Shown here: positions 57,885 through 64,000 of the stretch, piece after piece
Layout of the letters: each line of letters begins with the position of its first letter
Position numbering within the stretch: position 1 is the first letter of the stretch
From: Labia minor
Taxonomy: Eukaryota > Arthropoda > Insecta > Dermaptera > Spongiphoridae
Direction: 5' to 3'
Assembly (NCBI GenBank): GCA_963082975.1
Contig: OY720345.1
Location: 56,712,528-56,776,527 of the forward strand
Length of the DNA stretch: 64,000 nt
The notes under the pieces: model-generated
Database searches by the model: none
Seen by the model: only the letters and a program-made list of their open reading frames with translations
Told to the model about the DNA's origin: nothing
Made by a program: the position numbers and the translations under genes

Positions 57885-57927
<43 letters not shown>

Positions 57928-59000
57928 TTGTTTTGTATTGGTAAGAAAGAATAAACACTTATTAATTTAATTAAATTATTTATTTTATTAATATTAGATA
58001 GATTAGATGTTTAATTTACTTAAAAGTATTTAGAACACATTTTAAAAAAATAATTTTTACTTAGAAATTGTGTATTATAATTGTGTGGAATATTACCAAA
58101 CATATTTACTATTCTAAAATTTAAATATACTTGAAATAATATTTCTATTGATTATTATTATTAAAATGATTAAACATAATTAAATTAATTAAAATTTAAG
58201 AAATAAAAAAAAAGAATAATTAAACTATTTTTCTTTATTTATGTATTTTATTGATTTCATTTACTTAAATAAATTATTTTTAAATATATTTTTTTTAATT
58301 TTGCTTTTTTAATGAGGCATCATGCTTTTCTTTTGACAAGCCATTATCTTTTTCATAAGCTTCTTTTCTTAATATATAAATTTCTTTTAGATAAATTTAA
58401 GTTAAAATTGTAATTTTATATACTTAAAATATGTATTGTTTACCTACTTTAAAAAATATGATAAAGGAAACAACATAAGATTTTTTAATTTTTTTGAACT
58501 AATAATTCTCATAAGTTAATAGATTTTTTTTTTTCTCTTTTAGATATTAATTTTAATAATAAATACATAAATACATGGATATATGTATCATTATTAATGG
58601 ATCAAGTTAAAGTACTATTTTACTCGAATGAATGAATGATAAGTTAGATCATTTGAAACACATTTCGAGCATAAAATACGCATCAAGGCAAGTTTACTCT
58701 TTTAGCACTTATGCCTCGGCTATAAAATGTCAAAAGCCAAGTTTATATATCAATTTTTAGTTTATAAATTTCAAATGGCAATTTGTTTATAATAATTTTC
58801 ACGTTCAAAATATAATATATATATTCTATTCATATATTCTAATTTAGCCATACATTATAAAAAACCGTTTCGTTTCCATTCCATTGTTTGATTTGATTTG
58901 TTAATAGAAAGATCAAAAATTGATTATTTAACGTATAATTAATTCTATTTGAATGTAATTTCAGATTGATCAAAGAATATTAATATTTATATTAACATGA
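57410..59000. other. AT-rich spacer with TA microsatellites
   Basis: Includes (ta)n tracts at 57652-57669 and 57893-57921. Nothing else is recognised. Confidence 0.5.
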
Positions 59001-59004
59001 GTAA

Positions 59005-59557
59005 TGTCACACTCCCACGTGTGTACATTACAATTAAGAATAAATTTATGTGATTCAACATAATTTGCAATATGTCAATCAACCTTCTTAGAATTAAGGC
59101 TCACCAAGGGTCTTAGCAATTAACAGGTAAACACCTGGAAAGGGTCGTTCAATTGAAAATTATAAAGGTACACTTGTTAAATGTAAATACTTAAAAATAT
59201 TCTTTATAAGAGAAAACAGTGTAATTTATTGTTTACAATTGCTGTCAAACGTTGACCCTTGGAAGAGCAAATTTTCCAACATGTGTTCCGAAATCACCCT
59301 TCTCCTACCACCTCTTCCCCCTTAATCCTCCCTTATTCAAGTAATATAAAAAGGAGAACAGAAGCATCGAAGAGAGACTAGAGATATTTTTTAGAACAGA
59401 CTGGAGTATGTTCCTGTCATTACCTTTCGGCCTTTGTATGACTGAATAAATTGTAACTTAAACTCACGAATAAAATTCTTACTTTTCTTAACAAAAATAA
59501 TTGCCTTTATTCTTTACCCTTTAATTACCTATTATACCTGTGGGTAAGGTAAACACA
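59005..59557 (+). mobile_element. Probable solo LTR
   Basis: Begins TGTCACACTCCC and ends near gtaaacaca. It contains a TATA box (tataaaaa, 59345-59352) followed by a transcription-start-like region (agcatcgaagagagact), and an AATAAA with downstream sequence (about 59443-59447 and 59480). This order is that of U3-R-U5. No internal retroelement genes adjoin either side, and the target duplication is ambiguous. Confidence 0.5.
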
Positions 59558-59559
59558 TA

Positions 59560-60045
59560 ACTCATGTATTTTAAAATTATTTATATTGGATAAGTCAATT
59601 AATTTATTGTTTGAGTGAAGAAAATAAAGAAAAAATTGTTTATTGTTTTTATAATATAAAATATTTGTTTTTTTATTGAAGAGAATAAACCAACATTGAT
59701 TAATTTAATTATTTATTTTATTAATTTGTCGTTTGTTTCTAAATATTTTTAATTATGAAAGAATTTAGAACATACAAATAAAAATAAATTTTAGTTAGAA
59801 ATTGTATATTAGAATCATGGGAAATATTATTACATATTTTCTCAAGTTAATTAAAAGTATAATTCTTTTCTTGGTATAAAATAATAATATTATAATAATT
59901 CAATAATGTTGTCGAGGTATAACTACTCAATTGGCTCACAATTGACCCTCCATCATTTTATTAAAGGCGTTTTGTGCCTAATTATAACAAATTATAGGAA
60001 AATATGTTTAAAAAACAAAACTTTAATAATATTGAGTAAATTATT
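59560..60045. other. AT-rich spacer, nothing recognised
   Basis: No feature supportable by eye. Confidence 0.5.
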
Positions 60046-60835
60046 AATCTAATCAAAAACATACCTGTTAAAAAGGGGGCCAAGTTCCTATCGGCTATTT
60101 ATTTGCCTAAAAAAGGGTTCAAATCCATCCCAATGCCAAGTTTAGATGCACTTCAAAATCATTCATAATCATTTTTATCAACAGCCTGATCCACTGGTAA
60201 ACATTTGGCATTCCAAAGAATCGCCACCACACCCAGTCCTCCGCCTCCTGCATCCAGGCACACTACATGCCACTTTATTCACGTCAATGGTTCATCTGGC
60301 CGAAATTTACTTTACCATATACCCAACTTAAAATATGGTATAGTTGTTAAAATACGTAGGTACTTGGTTTAAAATATCTACAATTTTAATACTTAGAATT
60401 AGCAGGTTAATTTATATATTTAAATAATAAATATAATTATACAATTAATCTAGTGTTACGTACAGTACAAAAACCTGCCAAGTTCAAATTTCTAAGTATT
60501 ATAATTTTAGATATTTTAAACCATGTACCTACGTATATTAACAACTATACCATATTTTAAGTTGGGTGTATGGTAAAGTGAATTTCGGCCAGATGGACCG
60601 TTGACGTGAATAAAGTGGCGTGCCTGGAAGCAGGAGGCGGAGGACTGGGTGTGGTGGCGATTCTTTGGAATGCCAAATGTTTACCAGTGGATCAGGCTGT
60701 TGATAAAAATGATTATGAATGATTTTGAAGTGCATCTAAACTTGGCATTGGGATGGATTTGAACCCTTTTTTAGGCAAACAAATAGCCGATAGGAACTTG
60801 GCCCCCTTTTTAACAGGTATGTTTTTGATTAGATT
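60046..60835. mobile_element. Long foldback element, about 365-bp near-identical arms
   Basis: The left arm (60046 to about 60411) is repeated almost exactly in reverse from about 60473 to 60835, leaving a loop of about 60 bp. Corresponding open frames on opposite strands give nearly the same peptide start (MHFKIIHNHFYQQPDPLVN), a direct sign of how similar the arms are. The outer ends are aatctaatcaaaaacatacc. No target duplication is clear beyond the arms. Confidence 0.9.
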
Positions 60836-61139
60836 TCAATACTTTTTTTTAAGAAAGCTTCCTATTTTTTCCTTTTTGTGCCGCGCCCGCGTCCATTCTT
60901 AGCCTTTGAAGTAATTTTGTGTTTAAAAAAATTGCAAATTTTTTGAAATTAAAATTATATTTGTTTATATATTAAATATAATAATTTTATTTGTTCTTTT
61001 ATTTTATAGTTCTGAATTTCCAACTTGTATTGAATAATAAATAATTAGAACTGTTAATATTAATTGAAAATTATATAGAAAATGTTAAGTTATAACAATA
61101 AAAATTAACAAACATTAATTTAAATTATAAAGTAAAATG

Positions 61140-61890
61140 GTTTAACACTATTATATATATTTATAATTTACACCTAACGCTACTTGTATAGGTAAAATGT
61201 CACTTCTGGTAGTCAGATCATGATGAAATTTGGTATCTGAATTTTTTTCATATTTTTAAATCTATATACAAAATATGAAGCAAATATCTCGAAGCAAACT
61301 GGTACTTTACTTGAAAGGTAAACGCAACCAGTGTAGGTAAAGTACCACTTCCGGTTAACCGATTTTGACGAAATTTTAAAAGAAATCTACAAACTGTGAA
61401 TAATATCGGTGTACCAAATTTCGAAGTCCTAGCTTGATCAGTTTCTGACAAAACCAATGAATTCGTTTGAATTCGTTAAAATCGCATTGATATTCGATTA
61501 TAACAACTCATGCTTGACCGATTTCTTAAATTTCATAATTTTTTGTTAACCTACTTATAACACAAGACCTGTATGCCAAATTTCATAGCGCTAGGACAAT
61601 TGGAAATACCCTAAGAATTTTGTTGACCAATCAGTGAATCAGTTCCAAAATAAGCTATTTTCACAGGGTCATATTTCAGGATCTACTGAAGCTATAACTA
61701 TGAAATTTGGCATACTGCTTTAGTTCTAGTATATGACTACGTAAATAAAATTTTATCTCTGTACTTGCAATAGGCACTGAGATACAGGGGGGTCAAAAGT
61801 GACTCCAAACCATTCGTGTAAATATACTTACGGCATGCCCGCGGCTTGCTGGAACTTGGCCGGCGCACTGCCGTGCGCATAGATCTCTAT
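61140..61890. repeat. Non-coding dispersed repeat with recurrent 'gatgaaatttgg' motifs
   Basis: Several short blocks recur within the segment: accgattttgacgaaatttt, atgatgaaatttggtatctg, tgccaaatttcatagcgcta and ctatgaaatttggcata. It closes with a GC-rich end (gcatgcccgcggcttgctgg). Motifs of this style are common in arthropod non-autonomous repeats. No protein is encoded. Confidence 0.55.
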
Positions 61891-62224
61891 AGGTTAGAAT
61901 AATTTATATTAATCTAATAGATTCACCTATTATTATAAAATTGATTTTTTCTAATAAAAAATCAAATATTTTCTATCCTATTAATACATATTTCTATTTA
62001 TTAAATTTTTATTAAACTAAATTTAGAAAAAAAGCTGCGATTAAGAATAATGATTACAATTATTTATTATAACAGAAATTTATTTTTATGTTACTAAATG
62101 AATGTTATATATAAAAATACCATTGTAAATATAATACCGTATATTATAAATATTAAGTTTATATTTTCAATTTTAGGTAAATACGTATATGACATTTCAG
62201 AAATATTATTTAAACGATTAAGTT

Positions 62225-62660
62225 GTAGGTATATTTACTTACGGTAGGGGAGGACTTAAGTCCAAACCAAAAATTCCAAATCTATTAGATCCAAAAATAT
62301 TTTTTGAAAATCTATTATTTTTAGAACTATTTAAACTATTTAAAAATATCTATTTAAAATTATAAGAAGTTAAGTTATTACTTAAGTTATTTCAACACCT
62401 TTTCGGTTTGTAGTTCGGTTTATTTTCTTTTAATGAAAATTTAAAATATTAATTAAGTTATTTCTCCACTTTTTCGAGAATATAAATATATTAAAGCGAT
62501 AGGGGCCATAACTTGCATAGCGCTAATGCCATATAAAATTAACTTCTAATGTTCTGAATAAAATTTTCAAAATAGAATTATTTTGTACTTTTTGACTTGG
62601 ACTTTACTCTTTGGGCTTTTAGGGTTGGACTTTTTGCCTTGGACTTTATGTCGTACAATC
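62225..62660. other. Unassigned repeat-like block
   Basis: tatatttacttacggtaggg at its left resembles aaatatacttacggcatgcc at 61821, linking it to the preceding repeat. ttggacttt is repeated several times at 62597-62655. Confidence 0.3.
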
Positions 62661-62669
62661 TTACTTACT

Positions 62670-64000
62670 GTTAAAAGAAATTTGCTAAATGACTCTTTTT
62701 CAATAAAATTTAAAAAAAATTTATCTTTATCATCAAGAAATATTTATGTCATTATTTTATGTACACTATTTACACTATGTACGCAATTTTCGAAAAATAC
62801 ACATTCATTTGGATCTAAAAATGTCTTTGTTTGAGTATATCGAAATACTTAATTATTTATATTTCTACAACTCTAATTAATTATACATATTATAATACAG
62901 GAAGGAAAAATTGTATCCGACCCTCTGACGTTCAACAAGAAAACCCGAAGCTACAAAACGATTCAATCAAACACGTTACCGGGATCAACATTTTCTCCTT
63001 ATAAGAGAGAGGGTTTCTTCATAGGTTTATAATTGGCATACTATAATATATAGATAATAAGTTAGAATTTAATATTAAAAATTTGTGTGAAATGCTTGTC
63101 ACAAAAATAAATAATTTGTAATAAATTTTAACATAAATACTCAATAGAATTATATTTTATTATTATTATATTATTTATATAATTATAGTTTCTTCTGGTT
63201 AGTAGCACACATGTTTCTAACCCCTTTGCCTACCCCTCCACTCTTTTCAAAGTGATAAATTTCTCTCTAAAATGTCATTCTTTGAATAAAACGCATACAT
63301 GCTTTGATGTTGGATTCATTCACTGAAACATTCATTTCCATTTTGTATTTAATCGAGTCGTTTTGCTTGAAACATTGTATAAGAATTTACTTGATGATTA
63401 ACAATATTATTCATCTAAATTTGAGAAATGTGGAACATCTAATTTGAGTATAAAAGACAAGAGTGTTTATTGAAATGGCGTTTACATTTGTAAACTTGAA
63501 AGAACAATTGAATGACATGCTTTATTTTATGTACACATACAATGCTAACACTTCAAAAAAAAAAAACTTTACTAGAAATCAATCATGGAGTGTTTTTTTA
63601 GTTTTTCTTATATCTCATTTTTTTTTCTTTAATTTATATTTAACATTCGAGTATAAAGTATAAATATTTACTCTTCTATTTCCATTTGTAAGAGAATAAA
63701 AAGTCATTAAATGAATTTAATTTAAAAATATTTTTAAAATTCTTTAATTAAATTGTTTTGAATTTCATTTATATTTTTATGCAATTGTGGACTTGATTTT
63801 CAATTTCGACGATAACTAATTTTGATTATATTAATTTAAACTTATTAATAATTTCTAAAATAGTTTAATTTAAAAGTGTGAATTTTGTTATTTTAAATAT
63901 TTCAAACAAACACAATCAATAAAAAAATAAATATATAAAAATTGAAAAAATATATTTTGGAAATTGTTGAAAAAATTCAAAATAAATATTACAGGTTTTA
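62670..64000. other. AT-rich sequence, nothing recognised
   Basis: No vein 5' exon, coding-like frame or transposon end could be supported here. Confidence 0.5.

Noticed and set aside
60146-60735. Two similar open frames (MHFKIIHNHFYQQ...) on opposite strands as a gene pair
   Set aside because: They are the same sequence read from the two arms of the foldback element.
61832-61886. Candidate minus-strand exon (open frame reading IYAHGSAPAKFQQAAGMP, donor gtaagt) as a 5' exon of the vein-like gene
   Set aside because: It is the GC-rich end of a dispersed repeat (61140-61890), a similar tatatttacttacgg end recurs at 62227, the acceptor is weak, and the frame with natural composition has the wrong phase for the 48341 exon.
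1-64000. CRISPR arrays, operons, riboswitches or phage features
   Set aside because: Nothing prokaryotic is seen; the split exons, GT-AG introns and eukaryotic transposons exclude a bacterial source.

Overview
This window is a strongly AT-rich animal chromosome segment, almost certainly from an insect. There are no prokaryotic features. The one host gene I can reconstruct is spliced, with canonical GT-AG introns of 0.4 to 6 kb, and encodes an immunoglobulin (Ig) plus EGF-domain ligand of the Vein/neuregulin type, an architecture established for insect EGF-receptor ligands. The density of RTE, R1-like, hAT, mariner, pogo, Helitron-like, SINE and LTR remnants also fits an insect. I cannot name the species or order from sequence alone.

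Host gene: the 3' half of a vein-like gene lies on the minus strand. Five coding exons (48272-48341, 47682-47862, 42189-42346, 37007-37091, 30850-30970) join in perfect phase to give 204 residues and a TAG stop. The protein has a linker, one C2-type Ig domain split over two exons, one EGF domain split over two exons between its fourth and fifth cysteines, and a short Cys-containing tail. The 5' exons (signal peptide, N-terminal region) are not recognisable in the remaining 15.6 kb and presumably lie beyond 64000. A 3'UTR with a very pyrimidine-rich stretch follows the stop, with a possible poly(A) signal near 29700. A candidate terminal exon of unknown ownership lies at 17104-17307.

Mobile DNA: 1-11.4 kb is a pile of nested repeats: a 199-bp tandem repeat, short exon-like TE fragments, a truncated hAT, an RTE retrotransposon cut by a hAT with an 8-bp target duplication, a GC/poly(A) retro-insert, and an LTR with a tRNA-Trp-like primer site. 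11.4-30 kb is mostly featureless AT-rich DNA carrying a pogo/Tigger relic, several miniature inverted-repeat elements (MITEs), a mariner relic, a tRNA-like SINE head beside an RTE endonuclease fragment, and three GC-richer islands of unknown role. The vein introns (31-48 kb) hold a hAT inserted in a Helitron-like repeat, a mariner that has lost its catalytic centre, an R1-like LINE fragment inside a MITE-like repeat, and more copies of that repeat. 48.4-64 kb holds SINE copies, hAT MITEs, a probable solo LTR and a 790-bp near-perfect foldback element.

None of the mobile-element genes looks intact. The vein-like exons are the only coding sequence that appears to be under constraint.
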